Shown one piece after another: positions 1 to 10,793 of a stretch of 64,000 nt of DNA. The position numbers and the translations under genes are program-made. The notes below the pieces were generated by a model. That model worked only from the letters and a program-made list of their open reading frames with translations. It was not told where the DNA came from and did not search any database. The stretch spans positions 186,001 to 250,000 of the forward strand of contig NZ_QXIO01000003.1 in the NCBI RefSeq assembly GCF_003545765.1, read 5' to 3'. Source of the stretch: Colwellia sp. RSH04 (GTDB lineage: Bacteria > Pseudomonadota > Gammaproteobacteria > Enterobacterales > Alteromonadaceae). How positions within the stretch are numbered: position 1 is the first letter of the stretch; the number at the start of each line of letters is the position of its first letter.

Positions 1-1126
1 TAATAGAGGCTAACGTTTGGTTTTCATTTTGTATATTCACGCCTTCTTTAGCTTCCACCGCTTGATGTAAACCTTCAGACCAGCGACGACCTTCCATTGT
101 TCGTCCTGTATGTTCATCTACAATGACAATTTCGCCATCTTTTACAATATAGTCAACATCTTTTTGGAAGAGCTTATGTGCTCTTAATGCCGCCATAACA
201 TGATGTAATAAGGTTATATTTGCAGCAGAGAATAAAGTATCCCCTTCCTGTAACAAGCCCTTTTCAGCCATGATTTCTTCGATACGAATTTGGCCACGCT
301 CAGTTAAGTAAATTTGCTTAGCTTTTTCGTCAATGGTGAAATCACCAGTACTTTCTTCACCTTCTTTGTCTTCTTCTTCTTGCTGTTCAAGTGTTGGTAC
401 AATGGTATTAATAGTACGGTAAAGCTCTGAACTATCTTCCGCTTGCCCTGAAATAATCAGTGGTGTACGGGCTTCATCTATTAATATTGAGTCTACTTCA
501 TCGACAATAGCAAAGTGCAGTGGTTTTTGTGCTCTTTCTTGTGGCGAAAATACCATGTTGTCACGCAAATAATCAAAACCAAACTCGTTGTTAGTTCCGT
601 AAGTAATATCAGATTGATAAGCTGCTTGTTTTTCTTGCGTTGAAAGGCCAGGAATATTACAGCCAACAGTTAAACCAAGAAATTCAAAAAGAGGTCGACT
701 CCAATCAGCATCACGTTGAGCTAGGTAATCATTTACTGTAATTACGTGAACGCCCTTACCTGTTAAAGCATTTAAATAAGAGGGTAAAGTTGCGGTTAAT
801 GTTTTACCTTCACCGGTACGCATCTCCGCTATTTTGCCTTCGTTTAATACCATGCCACCAATCATTTGCACATCAAAATGGCGCATACCAAAAACACGTT
901 TACTTGCTTCTCGAACTACAGCAAAAGCCTCTGGAAGTATTTCTTCTAACTTCTCATCTTGCGCTAATCGTTCTTTAAACTCTGCAGTTTTCGCTTTAAG
1001 TTCATCGTCACTTAGTGCTTCAATAACCGGCTCTAGTGCATTTATTTTTTTTACTTCTTTGCGCATTTGTTTTAGTAGTCTATCGTTGCGGCTACCAAAC
1101 ATTTTAGTTAACAAGTTTACAAACAT
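1..1126 (-). CDS. secA: Protein translocase ATPase SecA, N-terminal part (runs off the left edge)
   Basis: SecA is the motor ATPase that pushes unfolded preproteins through the SecYEG channel. Translating the minus strand from the ATG at 1124-1126 gives about 375 residues beginning [19 protein letters not shown], a typical SecA N-terminus. The Walker A motif MRTGEGKT follows around residue 102, then the conserved [10 protein letters not shown] block and the Walker B segment [20 protein letters not shown]. The second nucleotide-binding fold and the C-terminal zinc motif lie outside the window, so the entry is partial only because of the edge. It lies 55 bp downstream of the M23 peptidase gene on the same strand. 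Identity is very sure. Confidence 0.97.
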   Translation of the reverse strand, partial: MFVNLLTKMFGSRNDRLLKQMRKEVKKINALEPVIEALSDDELKAKTAEFKERLAQDEKLEEILPEAFAVVREASKRVFGMRHFDVQMIGGMVLNEGKIAEMRTGEGKTLTATLPSYLNALTGKGVHVITVNDYLAQRDADWSRPLFEFLGLTVGCNIPGLSTQEKQAAYQSDITYGTNNEFGFDYLRDNMVFSPQERAQKPLHFAIVDEVDSILIDEARTPLIISGQAEDSSELYRTINTIVPTLEQQEEEDKEGEESTGDFTIDEKAKQIYLTERGQIRIEEIMAEKGLLQEGDTLFSAANITLLHHVMAALRAHKLFQKDVDYIVKDGEIVIVDEHTGRTMEGRRWSEGLHQAVEAKEGVNIQNENQTLASI

Positions 1127-1181
1127 CTTTTTTAAACCATTTATTGAATATAGACAGAAATCAATCTGTTATTGGTGAATT

Positions 1182-2135
1182 TTATTTTTTATTCTTTGCT
1201 TTACGATAAACATATTTTACTGGGTTTATCTGTGTATTGTGTTTTAGTATTTCATAATGAACATGTGGCCCTGTTGAGCGACCTGTACTACCCATTTTGG
1301 CAATGACCTGCCCTTTATCGACTACATCTCCTACTTCAACAAGTAAGGTCTTATTATGACCATAACGTGTTTTAAAACCGCCGCCATGATCTATCTCAAT
1401 AAGTTGTCCATAGCCATAACGTTTATTTGCCCAGCTAACAACACCAGCACCCGTTGCAATAACACCTGTGCCCTCTTTACCTGCAAAATCGACACCTTTA
1501 TGCATAGTTGGTCGACCGTGAAAAGGATCTTTCCTCATACCAAAGTAAGAAGATAACCACCCCTTTTGAATTGGACGACCAGATAAATAGCGATTATTTT
1601 GTATATGGTGACCAAAGGTTAAAGATTCAAGCAGTTGTAACTGCTTTTCTTCATGATTAATGCTACTTTCTAATTGCTCTATCTCTTTAAGTAAAGTAGG
1701 TATTGGCTTTTGATTAATTTCATTAACTGATATTGAGGGGCCACCACTAGGGGGTAGTTGACTAAAATTAAATTCTTTATCGGGTATATTTGCATCATCG
1801 GCTAAACGCTCACCCAGTGCATTGAGTCTTAATAGCTGACTTTGTAATTCAGCAAGCTTTATTGTAAGTGCAGTAACTTGTCGCTTTTGTTGTTGTGAAT
1901 TAACCGTATCATTTTCTAAAATATCGTTTTCGTTACTGATATACTGTAATTTAGACGACTCCGACTTAGTTAGTGAATATTGCTCTAATGATTGAGTTTG
2001 TTTTGATGGCAACATAAGGTGAACACAAACACCTGAAATTATCGCGAACACAGTTAGCGCTGATAACCAATGCAACTTAGATAATTGCATTGAAAATCTA
2101 ACGTTTTTTCCGCGATATAGTAATGTTAAACTCAT
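1182..2135 (-). CDS. M23 family metallopeptidase, membrane-anchored
   Basis: A predicted peptidoglycan endopeptidase of the LytM/M23 type. Of 317 residues, about 20-42 form one hydrophobic N-terminal segment (signal anchor), and about 75-185 are rich in Leu, Gln and Glu and look like a coiled coil. The C-terminal M23 domain has the zinc ligands HKGVDF and HVHYEI and the conserved RYGH. All expected metal-binding residues are present, so it should be active rather than an EnvC/NlpD-like activator; the substrate is inferred. It sits between dciA (divergent) and secA (same strand), a common arrangement in Alteromonadales. The start ATG has only a weak Shine-Dalgarno sequence. Confidence 0.9.
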   Translation of the reverse strand: MSLTLLYRGKNVRFSMQLSKLHWLSALTVFAIISGVCVHLMLPSKQTQSLEQYSLTKSESSKLQYISNENDILENDTVNSQQQKRQVTALTIKLAELQSQLLRLNALGERLADDANIPDKEFNFSQLPPSGGPSISVNEINQKPIPTLLKEIEQLESSINHEEKQLQLLESLTFGHHIQNNRYLSGRPIQKGWLSSYFGMRKDPFHGRPTMHKGVDFAGKEGTGVIATGAGVVSWANKRYGYGQLIEIDHGGGFKTRYGHNKTLLVEVGDVVDKGQVIAKMGSTGRSTGPHVHYEILKHNTQINPVKYVYRKAKNKK

Positions 2136-2191
2136 AATACGTTCTGTGTTTAATGTAATTTGAATAAAGAGTTGAATGAAAGGTAGACATT

Positions 2192-2692
2192 ATGGCTCGT
2201 AAGCCTAAAAAACCACTTAACTTATCGACACTGTTGCAATCAACGACAGGCACTTTGGCACAAATCCAGTCAAAAACCAACTCTTTGGCAATATTGGCCG
2301 ACATTGTACGACAAATATGCCCTGATTTACCAGAAGAGGTATGGCATATTGCAAACTTTCGTCAAGACACACTGATAATTGAATTAAAATCTCCTGTTTG
2401 GAGTCAAAGATTGCAGTTTGAGCGAAATAAAATTTGTCAACAACTTGCTATTGAAACCGAAGGACAGTGTTCTAGAATTGAAATCAAAGTCAATCCGCAA
2501 GGTTTTACCACAAAAAAAACAAGCGAAAATTTAAATGCGTTATATAAAGCTGCTGAATCAACCAAAGCCACCACCAGAGCAACCCCTTCTAACCCTGCTA
2601 CGGCAAAGTTATTACTTGATGTTGCACAAAACGCCCCAAAAGGCTTAAAAGAAAAGCTTGAAAAGTTAGCTAATGTTGCAGGAAAAAAATAG
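2192..2692 (+). CDS. dciA: DciA-type replicative helicase loader (DUF721)
   Basis: DciA proteins load the replicative helicase DnaB at the origin in bacteria lacking DnaC/DnaI. The 166-residue product has the DUF721 core at about 10-105 (LxxLLQSTTGTLAQIQ, then a beta-rich WHIANFRQDTLIIELKSPVW segment and the RLQFERNKI helix) and a low-complexity Ala/Thr/Lys-rich tail with a basic C-terminus. It is divergent from the M23 gene, with 56 bp between the starts, and convergent with lpxC across a shared terminator. The AAGG-type ribosome site precedes ATG at good spacing. The assignment rests on family resemblance. Confidence 0.85.
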   Translation: MARKPKKPLNLSTLLQSTTGTLAQIQSKTNSLAILADIVRQICPDLPEEVWHIANFRQDTLIIELKSPVWSQRLQFERNKICQQLAIETEGQCSRIEIKVNPQGFTTKKTSENLNALYKAAESTKATTRATPSNPATAKLLLDVAQNAPKGLKEKLEKLANVAGKK

Positions 2693-2716
2693 CGGACCAC
2701 ACAAAGATAATCACAA

Positions 2717-2743
2717 AAAAGCCGAACTGAAAGTTCGGCTTTT
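2717..2743. terminator. Bidirectional Rho-independent terminator between dciA and lpxC
   Basis: A perfect 12-bp stem (arms 2717-2728 and 2732-2743, AAAAGCCGAACT and its complement) closes a 3-base loop. It has an A-run on the left and a T-run on the right, so it can end both convergent transcripts. Confidence 0.9.
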
Positions 2744-2773
2744 GTTTACTTAAAACGGTATCAACTACTGAAA

Positions 2774-3691
2774 TTAAAATGCTGTTGCATTAATTTCCTG
2801 ATATTCAATAGGTGAAGATTGTGCATCTTCATAAGTGACCCATTCCCAAGCATCTTCTTGTTTAAACACTTCACGAAGTAACATATTGTTTAAGCCATGG
2901 CCTGATTTAAACGCGTTAAGCTCGCCTAAAATACTAGCGCTACCCATGTACAAATCACCAATAGCATCAAGAATTTTATGTTTTACAAACTCATCATCAT
3001 AACGAAGTTCATTTTTGTTAAGCATGCGGTATTCATCCAACACTATCGCGTTTTCTAAACTTCCGCCTAAAGCTAAGTTATGAGAGCGTAAAAACTCAAT
3101 GTCTTTCATAAAACCAAACGTACGAGCTCGACTAATCTCTTTAATAAAAGAGGTACTTGAAAAGTCCATACTCATTGTTTGACATGTAGAAGCAATAACA
3201 GGGTGTTCAAATTCAATAGCAAAATTTACTTTAAAACCTTCATAAGGCTTCAATTCTGCCCATTTATCACCCTCTTCAACACGTATTGTCTTTTTAATAC
3301 GTAAGAAGCGCTTAGCAACATTTAATGTTTCGATGCCAACTGACTGAATGAGATATACAAAAGGTAACGCGCTGCCATCCATTATTGGAATCTCTGGAGC
3401 ATCAACATCGACAATAAGATTATCAATGCCCAAACCAGCAATTGCGGATAACAAATGTTCAACCGTAGATATTTTGATATTTTGCGGGTTAACTAAACAA
3501 GTACATAGGGTTGTTTCACCCACAGCTTCAGGTGTCGCTTTAATATCAACAACTGGATCTAAATCAACACGGCGGAAAACAATACCGGTGTTTGCTTGTG
3601 CAGGACGGAGAGTGACCTGTACTTTCTCACCTTTATGTAATCCAACACCGACGGTTGATACACTGTTTTTTATTGTACGTTGCTTAATCAT
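2774..3691 (-). CDS. lpxC: UDP-3-O-acyl-N-acetylglucosamine deacetylase
   Basis: LpxC is the zinc deacetylase that makes the committed step of lipid A synthesis, in the cytosol. The 305 residues begin [21 protein letters not shown], the classic family start. They contain the [16 protein letters not shown] zinc-ligand motif (His at about 79), the [11 protein letters not shown] block, and the [14 protein letters not shown] motif with zinc ligands His and Asp. Length is normal. It is the last gene of the dcw neighbourhood, 256 bp downstream of ftsZ and separated from it by a weak hairpin, so it probably has its own promoter. This layout matches the usual ftsZ-lpxC order. Confidence 0.97.
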   Translation of the reverse strand: MIKQRTIKNSVSTVGVGLHKGEKVQVTLRPAQANTGIVFRRVDLDPVVDIKATPEAVGETTLCTCLVNPQNIKISTVEHLLSAIAGLGIDNLIVDVDAPEIPIMDGSALPFVYLIQSVGIETLNVAKRFLRIKKTIRVEEGDKWAELKPYEGFKVNFAIEFEHPVIASTCQTMSMDFSSTSFIKEISRARTFGFMKDIEFLRSHNLALGGSLENAIVLDEYRMLNKNELRYDDEFVKHKILDAIGDLYMGSASILGELNAFKSGHGLNNMLLREVFKQEDAWEWVTYEDAQSSPIEYQEINATAF

Positions 3692-3906
3692 ATTAGCCTC
3701 GCCTTCTTAACATTTGCGCTGAGTTTAATCTGTTCAAAAAGACATTAAACTTTATATGCCGAATAAACATAGTAATAGCCAAATTCGACGGGCGCATAAT
3801 ATATCAAAGTTTACTAGTAAAATCAAAATTTAATCAATTAACTAGTTCTCTTATATCCCAAAGTTGTAATCACTTTCATCTATAACATACGTTAACTGTC
3901 ATGTTA

Positions 3907-3931
3907 TTTTCTACAACAAAATTGTAGAAAA
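3907..3931 (-). terminator. Putative AT-rich terminator after ftsZ
   Basis: On the minus strand a 10-bp stem (arms 3922-3931 and 3907-3916, TTTTCTACAA type) with a 5-base loop lies just past the ftsZ stop. It is AT-rich and has only a short U tract, so it may be partial and let some transcription reach lpxC. Confidence 0.5.
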
Positions 3932-3947
3932 ATTGTAACTTGATTTC

Positions 3948-5117
3948 TTAGTCAGCCTGCTTACGTAAAAATGCGGGGATATCTAAATAGTTATCTAGAT
4001 CTGCCGCTGCAACTTTTTGTGCATTGCTATCAGTCATAGTAATAGTCTCTGCAGATACTGCTGCTTGAACTTGAGGCGCTGCCGCTGGCGTGTAATCAGC
4101 ACCAACAACCTTAGGCTCTGCTGCAGGCATAGGGTTAACTAAAGTAATATCAGGCTTAACTTCTGCACCAATACCCGTGGCAACTACAGTTACACGTAGT
4201 TCTTCGGTCATTTCAGGATCAATTACTGCACCAACAACAACCGTTGCATTTTCAGAAGCAAACGCTTTAACTGCATTACCTACCGTTTCAAACTCGTCAA
4301 TACTGATATCCATACCTGCGGTAATGTTAACTAAAATACCGCGTGCTCCTGCTAGGTCGACATCTTCTAGTAATGGGCTAGAAATTGCCGCTTCAGCTGC
4401 TTCTTCAGCTCTATCTTCGCCTGAAGAAATACCCGACCCCATCATTGCTGTGCCCATTTCAGACATAACAGTGCGTACATCGGCGAAATCGACATTAATT
4501 AAGCCTGGGCGAGTAATTAACTCAGCGATACCTTGAACAGCACCTAGTAATACATTATTTGCCGCTTTAAAAGCATCAAGCAGGCTGGTACCAGGCCCTA
4601 AAACCTTCAATAATTTTTCATTTGGAATTGTAATTAATGAATCAACGTTTTTACTCAAGAACTCAATACCTTGATCGGCATAGTTCATACGTTTTTTCCC
4701 TTCGAATGGGAAAGGTTTAGTGACAACTGCAACGGTTAAGATACCCATTTCTTTAGCAACTTCAGCAACAACAGGTGCAGCGCCAGTACCAGTACCACCT
4801 CCCATACCTGCAGCGATAAAAATCATATCAGCACCATCGAGGGTTTGTCTGATAGTTTCTCTATCTTCTTCTGCAGCGCAGCGGCCAATTTCAGGATTTG
4901 CACCAGCACCTAAGCCTTTAGTAACGTCAGCGCCTAGCTGTAAAGTTACATCAGCAGATGAATTCCTTAATGCCTGTGAGTCGGTGTTCGCAGTAATAAA
5001 CTCTACACCTTCAATGGTTTGAGTTACCATATGCTCAACGGCGTTTCCGCCACCTCCGCCGACACCGATAACTTTAATTACCGCCTCTTCGTTATGATCT
5101 TCCATCAATTCAAACAT
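3948..5117 (-). CDS. ftsZ: Cell division protein FtsZ
   Basis: FtsZ is the tubulin-like GTPase that builds the Z ring at midcell. The 389 residues hold the tubulin signature GGGTGTG at about 106-112 and the N-terminal [10 protein letters not shown] nucleotide loop. A variable Ala/Pro/Val-rich linker (about 318-372) follows, and then the conserved C-terminal peptide [12 protein letters not shown], which binds FtsA and ZipA. Length and ends are normal. It follows ftsA by 60 bp, a gap that may hold an extra promoter, as in other gammaproteobacteria. An internal Met at residue 5 is an alternative start. Confidence 0.98.
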   Translation of the reverse strand: MFELMEDHNEEAVIKVIGVGGGGGNAVEHMVTQTIEGVEFITANTDSQALRNSSADVTLQLGADVTKGLGAGANPEIGRCAAEEDRETIRQTLDGADMIFIAAGMGGGTGTGAAPVVAEVAKEMGILTVAVVTKPFPFEGKKRMNYADQGIEFLSKNVDSLITIPNEKLLKVLGPGTSLLDAFKAANNVLLGAVQGIAELITRPGLINVDFADVRTVMSEMGTAMMGSGISSGEDRAEEAAEAAISSPLLEDVDLAGARGILVNITAGMDISIDEFETVGNAVKAFASENATVVVGAVIDPEMTEELRVTVVATGIGAEVKPDITLVNPMPAAEPKVVGADYTPAAAPQVQAAVSAETITMTDSNAQKVAAADLDNYLDIPAFLRKQAD

Positions 5118-5177
5118 TTTCTCTCTCCGTTTTTACTTAACAAATTGTTTAACTAATTAAATTACTTTTGCCTGAGC

Positions 5178-6413
5178 TTAAAACTCACCTTTAAACCAAG
5201 CATGAATTCGTGACCACAAGTCTGTCACGCCTTCACTCTTATTCTTTTCATGACCCTCTTGATTATTAGCTTGCATACCGTAATGCAATAAACCAACAAC
5301 CGTTGCATAACTTGGGTCGTTTACATACTCTTTAAGTCCTTGAACAGACAGTGGATTTGCAATCCTTACTGGCATTTGGAAAACTTCTTCGGCAAATTCA
5401 ACTACACCTTCCATCTTCGCTGTACCACCAGTTAATACATAACCTGCAGCGATCTGATCCTCTAGGCCAGATTCTCGAAGTTCTTCTTGAATCAATTCAA
5501 ATAACTCATGGTATCTAGGCTCTACTACTTCAGAAAGTGTATGGCGAGACATTGAGCGCGCTGGTCTGCCGCCGACACTTGGCACGTCGATATTTTCTTC
5601 CATACTTACTAATTGTTTAAGTGCACAAGCATATTGCACTTTAATATCTTCAGCATGACTTAAAGGCGTTCTAAAAATTTTGGCTATATCACTGGTTACT
5701 TGATTGCCCGCAACAGGAATAACCGCCGTATGGCGTAAGGCACCACCAGCAAAAACAGCAATATCCATCGTTCCTGCTCCCATGTCTACGACACAGATAC
5801 CTAATTCTTTTTCGTCATCAGTTAACACGGCATAACTTGAAGCAAGTGCTGAAAAAATTAGTTGATCGGCCGATAGTTCACAGCGTTCAACACACTTTAC
5901 CAAGTTTTTTGCCATATCATTTGCACAGGTCACAATATGAACTTTTGCTTCCATACGAACACCTGACATACCAATTGGGCTCTTAATGCCCTCTTGAACA
6001 TCAATGCTATATTCTTGTGGTAACACATGTAGCATTCTGCGCTCTGCTGAGATAGGTACTGAACGCGCTGTATGAATAACATTGTCTACATCGTCTTGAA
6101 TAACTTCTTTGTCATTAATGGGCACCATGCCATTTTCATTTTGACAACTAATATGTTTACCTGAAATACCTAAGTAAATGGAGCTTATTTGACAGTCAGC
6201 CATTAATTCAGCTTCATTAATAGCGCGTTGAATAGATTGAATTACTAAATTCAAATCATTAACACCACCTTTATCCATGCCACGTGCAGGCTGATTACCT
6301 ACGCCAACAATGCTAAGTTGGTTATCTGGGGTAATTTCACCAACAGCCACTGATATTTTGGACGTACCAATATCCAGACCGACGACTAATTTCCTTTCTG
6401 CTGCTTTAGACAT
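5178..6413 (-). CDS. ftsA: Cell division protein FtsA
   Basis: FtsA is an actin-like ATPase that tethers FtsZ to the inner membrane and recruits later division proteins. The 411 residues start with the actin phosphate-1 motif GLDIGTSKISVAVGE. They contain the phosphate-2 block VVDMGAGTMDIAVF and the adenosine motif YVLTGGTAKMEGV, and end in the amphipathic membrane helix LWSRIHAWFKGEF. The gene overlaps the end of ftsQ by 8 bp, which suggests translational coupling. Confidence 0.97.
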   Translation of the reverse strand: MSKAAERKLVVGLDIGTSKISVAVGEITPDNQLSIVGVGNQPARGMDKGGVNDLNLVIQSIQRAINEAELMADCQISSIYLGISGKHISCQNENGMVPINDKEVIQDDVDNVIHTARSVPISAERRMLHVLPQEYSIDVQEGIKSPIGMSGVRMEAKVHIVTCANDMAKNLVKCVERCELSADQLIFSALASSYAVLTDDEKELGICVVDMGAGTMDIAVFAGGALRHTAVIPVAGNQVTSDIAKIFRTPLSHAEDIKVQYACALKQLVSMEENIDVPSVGGRPARSMSRHTLSEVVEPRYHELFELIQEELRESGLEDQIAAGYVLTGGTAKMEGVVEFAEEVFQMPVRIANPLSVQGLKEYVNDPSYATVVGLLHYGMQANNQEGHEKNKSEGVTDLWSRIHAWFKGEF

Positions 6414-7236
6414 TTAGGTTTTTCTCTTGCTCATTTATATTGCTTTGCTGTGTTGTTTCAACAATGTTTTTCCAACCAACAGCCAATCCTGTATCATACC
6501 GTAAATCAATGTAATCAACCGCCTGATTTTGCTCTTTTTCTGTATTTATTTGCGCTTTGATTAAAGAATATACATCCATGAATCTTTGTATACGTTCTAC
6601 ACGCTCTTCGCGCCCTAAATTTAGGGTAATTCCGTCATTTAATGTTAATTGCCATGAATAACGTTCTGTTAGCACCAACTCATCAATTGACAAGGCTTTG
6701 TAATCTAATAACGCATTTAAATTGCTATAATTATCAAGAGCCATCTGCTCAGAACCTTCAGGACCATAAAATTTAGGTAACGGATGATAAACCCTAGCAA
6801 TATCAGCCTGAAAAGCCTTACCAAATTGATTTAACAAAAAATCACCATTCCATAACGCTACGGGTGTTTGATCAACAACATATATTTTTAATTCATCTGG
6901 CCAATGCTTCCTAACAGCTACCGAATATACCCAAGGCAAAGCCAACACTTTTTCTTGAACTTCATCTACATCTACTGTAAAAAAATTTCCTAAATCAACA
7001 TCGTCAATTGCTTGCATTACATCATTGCGCTGACTATAAGGCATTTCACCTGCCACAATCACTGAACTAACAGGGACATTTTCTTGCCCCAAAAAGTGTT
7101 GGCTTAACCACCAACTAGCTGCAATCAAACCAAACAGTACTGAGACGAAAAAAAACAACCCTAAACCAAAGCTCCACGCAGGTGCTTGGTTAAATTTTTT
7201 GCTTTCTGTCTTCTCAACTGTTTGCTTTTTGGGCAT
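6406..7236 (-). CDS. ftsQ: Cell division protein FtsQ
   Basis: FtsQ is the bitopic scaffold linking early and late divisome proteins (FtsQLB complex). The 276 residues show a short Lys-rich cytosolic tail, one membrane helix at about 21-44, and then a periplasmic POTRA domain starting VSSVIVAGEMPYSQRNDVMQ. The conserved block LPWVYSVAVRKHWPDELKI, typical of FtsQ, follows. It is 5 bp downstream of ddl and overlaps ftsA by 8 bp. Confidence 0.95.
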   Translation of the reverse strand: MPKKQTVEKTESKKFNQAPAWSFGLGLFFFVSVLFGLIAASWWLSQHFLGQENVPVSSVIVAGEMPYSQRNDVMQAIDDVDLGNFFTVDVDEVQEKVLALPWVYSVAVRKHWPDELKIYVVDQTPVALWNGDFLLNQFGKAFQADIARVYHPLPKFYGPEGSEQMALDNYSNLNALLDYKALSIDELVLTERYSWQLTLNDGITLNLGREERVERIQRFMDVYSLIKAQINTEKEQNQAVDYIDLRYDTGLAVGWKNIVETTQQSNINEQEKNLNV

Positions 7237-7241
7237 AGTTA

Positions 7242-8204
7242 TTAACCTACAATGCTTAACGCAAGAATTCTTTCAACTAACTCTTCAAAGCTTAATCCAA
7301 ACTGCTTTGCTGACTTTGGCACTAAAGAGGTCTCAGTCATACCTGGGACAGTGTTAACTTCTAATAATTGCCATGTACCATCACTATTTCTCATCAAGTC
7401 AACTCGTCCCCAGCCACTTGCACCCGTTGCTTTAAAAGCGCTTAATGCCAATGTTTGAATGACCGCTTCATCTTCCTCATTTAAACCACACGGGCAATGA
7501 TACTGAGTACTGTTTGATTGATATTTAGCCTCGTAATCATAAAACTCGCGCGGTGTTTCCATATGTATTGCTGGTAACGCGTGTTCACCTAGAATACTTA
7601 CCGTGTATTCTGGCCCATCTATCCATGCTTCCAACAAAACTTGTTGATCAAAACCGAAGGCCTCTTCTAAGGCATTGGTTAATTGTGCAACGTTGTTAGC
7701 TTGAGCCATACCAATACTTGAACCTTCATTCGCTGGCTTAACCATTACCCTACCGCCAAGCTGTTGCAATAATTCAGAAAGAGCTGGCTGACGTTGTTGC
7801 AACGATTCAAAGTCAGACTTATTCACCACTCGATAAGGTGCAGTTGGTAAGTCGCTTGCCGTGAAGACTTGCTTGCTTCGCACTTTATCCATAGAAAGTG
7901 CTGAGCCTAATACATTTGAGCCCGTGTAAGGAATACCAAGATACTCCAATGCACCTTGCAAACAGCCATCTTCTCCGCCTCTACCATGCAAAGCAATAAA
8001 GACACGATCTATCTTATGTTTCAAAAGGTTTGATAAATCAAAGCCTTTGGTATCAATCAACTCAACTTGATAGCCTTTGTTCGCTATGGCACTGGCAACG
8101 GCTTTACCTGAATTTAACGACACATCGCGTTCAGCTGAATTTCCGCCATATAGCACAGCAATTCTTTCTTTTTTGAGTTGTTCTATTTCTTTACTAAACA
8201 TCAC
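7242..8204 (-). CDS. ddl: D-alanine--D-alanine ligase
   Basis: Makes D-Ala-D-Ala for the peptidoglycan stem peptide in the cytosol. The 320 residues form an ATP-grasp enzyme: [17 protein letters not shown] at the N-terminus, the flexible loop [12 protein letters not shown], and the metal-binding GWGRVDLM and [20 protein letters not shown] near the C-terminus. The size is that of the DdlB type. The gene touches murC by one base (stop/start overlap), as expected in a coupled dcw operon. Confidence 0.96.
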   Translation of the reverse strand: MMFSKEIEQLKKERIAVLYGGNSAERDVSLNSGKAVASAIANKGYQVELIDTKGFDLSNLLKHKIDRVFIALHGRGGEDGCLQGALEYLGIPYTGSNVLGSALSMDKVRSKQVFTASDLPTAPYRVVNKSDFESLQQRQPALSELLQQLGGRVMVKPANEGSSIGMAQANNVAQLTNALEEAFGFDQQVLLEAWIDGPEYTVSILGEHALPAIHMETPREFYDYEAKYQSNSTQYHCPCGLNEEDEAVIQTLALSAFKATGASGWGRVDLMRNSDGTWQLLEVNTVPGMTETSLVPKSAKQFGLSFEELVERILALSIVG

Positions 8205-9667
8205 TAACCGCCTTTAACTTGCAGTAAGCTATGTTCTGATAAACTTCGTGACACTGCACCAATATTTCCTGCACCTTGGGTAATAACCATATCGTTATCT
8301 TGTAATTGTGCGGCGAGTAGCTCAGGGAGTTTATTTACATCACTGACATATATCGGTTCAACTTGGCCACGCTGTCTTATTGAGCGCGCTAAACTTTTAC
8401 TGTCTGCTGAAGGTATACTTGCCTCGCCTGCAGCATAAACATCGAGTAAAAATAAACAGTCAACTTCTGACAGTACTTCAACAAAATCTTCATATAAATC
8501 GCGAGTACGTGAATAGCGATGAGGCTGAAACACCATCACTAAGCGTTTATCTGGCCAACCAGCTCTCATGGCTAAGATAGTTGCTTTAACTTCACTCGGA
8601 TGATGACCATAGTCATCAACAAGTACCATGTTTCCTGCTGAAGTTGATAAGTCGGCTAATTGTTCAAATCGACGACCTATACCAGCAAAATCAACTAAAG
8701 CCTGACATATTGCCTCATCTGCAACACCTTCATCTTTTGCTACTGCAACACCCGCTAGTGCATTTAATACATTATGTTGGCCTGGCAAGTTTACACTCAT
8801 ATCTAATGGCGGTTGACCTTCAATTTCAACTGTGAAGTGACTTACGCCACCATTTTGCTGGTAGTTAACAGCTTTAACATCAGCATCATCAGAGAAACCA
8901 TAAGTAATAACTTGTCTGCTAATTCGGGGCAAAAGCTCTCTAACTACTGGGTTATCTATACACACAACCGCTAAGCCATAAAATGGTAAGTTATGAAGAA
9001 ACTCTATGTAGGTATCTTTGAGCTTTTCAAAATCACCTTGATACGTTTCCATGTGATCAGCATCAATATTAGTGATGACTGCCACCATAGGTTGTAAGTG
9101 TAAAAATGAAGCATCGCTCTCATCGGCTTCTGCCACTAAGTAGCGACTACTGCCTAAGCGGGCATTTGTGCCTGCGCTATTTAACAAGCCACCAATAACA
9201 AACGTTGGATCTAATTGACCTTGAGCAAAAATACTTGCAATTAAGCTCGTGGTTGTGGTTTTTCCATGGGTACCCGCAATCGCAATACCGTGACGAAAGC
9301 GCATTAGTTCAGCGAGCATTTCAGCTCTTCTTACAATAGGAATACGTTGTTCTTTCGCTGCGCTTATTTCAGGGTTTTCTTGATTAATTGCTGTTGAAAC
9401 GACTATCACACTTGCATCAATAATGTTTTCTTTGGCATGCCCAATAAAAACTTTTGCGCCTAATTTGGTTAAGCGTTTTACAACTTGATTTTCGCCAATA
9501 TCAGAACCAGAAATTTGGTAGCCTTCATTTAGTAGTACTTCAGCAATACCGCCCATGCCTGCGCCACCAATACCCACAAAGTGAATACGTTTTACACGGC
9601 GCATTTCAGGGACATGTGCTCCGTATTGGTTTCGCTGCTGTTGTGTTCTGTTTACTTGCTGAGTCAT
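8204..9667 (-). CDS. murC: UDP-N-acetylmuramate--L-alanine ligase
   Basis: MurC adds the first amino acid, L-Ala, to UDP-MurNAc. The 487-residue Mur ligase has the N-terminal UDP-binding motif [15 protein letters not shown] and the P-loop GTHGKTTT at about 132-139. It also has the central block ADESDASF and the C-terminal [15 protein letters not shown] hydrophilic Gln/Arg-rich extension of about 22 residues precedes the family core. It lies 13 bp after murG. Confidence 0.97.
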   Translation of the reverse strand: MTQQVNRTQQQRNQYGAHVPEMRRVKRIHFVGIGGAGMGGIAEVLLNEGYQISGSDIGENQVVKRLTKLGAKVFIGHAKENIIDASVIVVSTAINQENPEISAAKEQRIPIVRRAEMLAELMRFRHGIAIAGTHGKTTTTSLIASIFAQGQLDPTFVIGGLLNSAGTNARLGSSRYLVAEADESDASFLHLQPMVAVITNIDADHMETYQGDFEKLKDTYIEFLHNLPFYGLAVVCIDNPVVRELLPRISRQVITYGFSDDADVKAVNYQQNGGVSHFTVEIEGQPPLDMSVNLPGQHNVLNALAGVAVAKDEGVADEAICQALVDFAGIGRRFEQLADLSTSAGNMVLVDDYGHHPSEVKATILAMRAGWPDKRLVMVFQPHRYSRTRDLYEDFVEVLSEVDCLFLLDVYAAGEASIPSADSKSLARSIRQRGQVEPIYVSDVNKLPELLAAQLQDNDMVITQGAGNIGAVSRSLSEHSLLQVKGG

Positions 9668-9680
9668 AAATTCTCTAATA

Positions 9681-10793
9681 TTACTTTTTACTTGCTAGTT
9701 GCTGACATAACTCAGCAACTTTTTCTGTTGAGTGCATATCTGCTGCTTTGTAAGCAGCAGTAGCCATTTTTTTTAATATCGTTTTATCTTTAAATAACAA
9801 CGTTAACGCCTGCGTTAATTTTTCAGCACTAAAATCGCGCTGAGCAATCAATTGTGCCCCACCACTTTTTACCAAAAACATCGCATTCTTGGTTTGATGA
9901 TCATCAACCGCATGAGGTAGCGGGACAAAAATAGCTGGCTTAGCTGCCATTGCAAGCTCTGACACTGTTAAAGCACCTGCTCGACAAATTACAATATCTG
10001 CCCATTGATAGGCTTGTGCCATATCCTCAATAAACTCTGTTACTTTTACAGTGTCGCTAACTGCGCAGTTATCATTTAAATCATTGCTATACTTAGCCTG
10101 AACAGCTTCTGCGTTCCCTTTTCCTGTTTGATGCCAAATACTGCATTGCTGTCCAGCCGCTATTATATTTACAAAGGCCTCTGGCACAGTATTATTTAAA
10201 ACTTGTGCCCCTAAACTGCCACCAATCACTAATATATGTTGGTTCTCATCATTATTTTCTTGGTCTTGGTTTACTTGAGCAATAGCTGTTCTTAATGGAT
10301 TGCCCACCACATGGACATTGTTCCCAGATTGCTTAAATGCACCAGGAAAAGCACTACAAACAGTCGTTGCAACACGAGCTAATAGTCTATTTGTCATGCC
10401 TGCAACTGCATTTTGCTCATGAACTATAACGGGACGTCTTAAAAGCCACGCAGCAATACCACCAGGCCCACTGGCATAGCCGCCCATCCCCAGTACAACA
10501 TCTGGTTTAATTTTACGTATCACACAAATCGCCTGAAAAAGTGATTTAAGCAAAGTAAACGGCATCGTTAATAATGTTTTAATACCTTTATTTCTCGCGC
10601 CTTTTACCTCGATAAACGAAATATCAAAACCGTGATTCGGTACTATTTGTGCTTCCATACGCTCAGCAGTACCAAGCCAATGAATATGCCAGCCTTTATC
10701 TTGTAATGCTTGAGCAACTGCCAGCCCAGGAAATATATGACCTCCAGTGCCACCAGCCATAACTAATAATGTCGGAGAAGCATTCATATTCAT
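9681..10793 (-). CDS. murG: Undecaprenyldiphospho-muramoylpentapeptide N-acetylglucosaminyltransferase
   Basis: MurG adds GlcNAc to lipid I to give lipid II on the inner face of the membrane. The 370 residues hold the glycine loop [16 protein letters not shown], the second loop [23 protein letters not shown], and the C-terminal UDP-GlcNAc site [13 protein letters not shown] with [15 protein letters not shown]. All are standard for GT28 MurG. It overlaps ftsW by 4 bp (ATGA). Confidence 0.97.
   Translation of the reverse strand: MNMNASPTLLVMAGGTGGHIFPGLAVAQALQDKGWHIHWLGTAERMEAQIVPNHGFDISFIEVKGARNKGIKTLLTMPFTLLKSLFQAICVIRKIKPDVVLGMGGYASGPGGIAAWLLRRPVIVHEQNAVAGMTNRLLARVATTVCSAFPGAFKQSGNNVHVVGNPLRTAIAQVNQDQENNDENQHILVIGGSLGAQVLNNTVPEAFVNIIAAGQQCSIWHQTGKGNAEAVQAKYSNDLNDNCAVSDTVKVTEFIEDMAQAYQWADIVICRAGALTVSELAMAAKPAIFVPLPHAVDDHQTKNAMFLVKSGGAQLIAQRDFSAEKLTQALTLLFKDKTILKKMATAAYKAADMHSTEKVAELCQQLASKK

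Noticed and set aside
4177..5022. Plus-strand frames of 100-119 codons opposite ftsZ
   Set aside because: Low-complexity Ser/Thr/Ala/Ile-rich products typical of antisense of a conserved gene.
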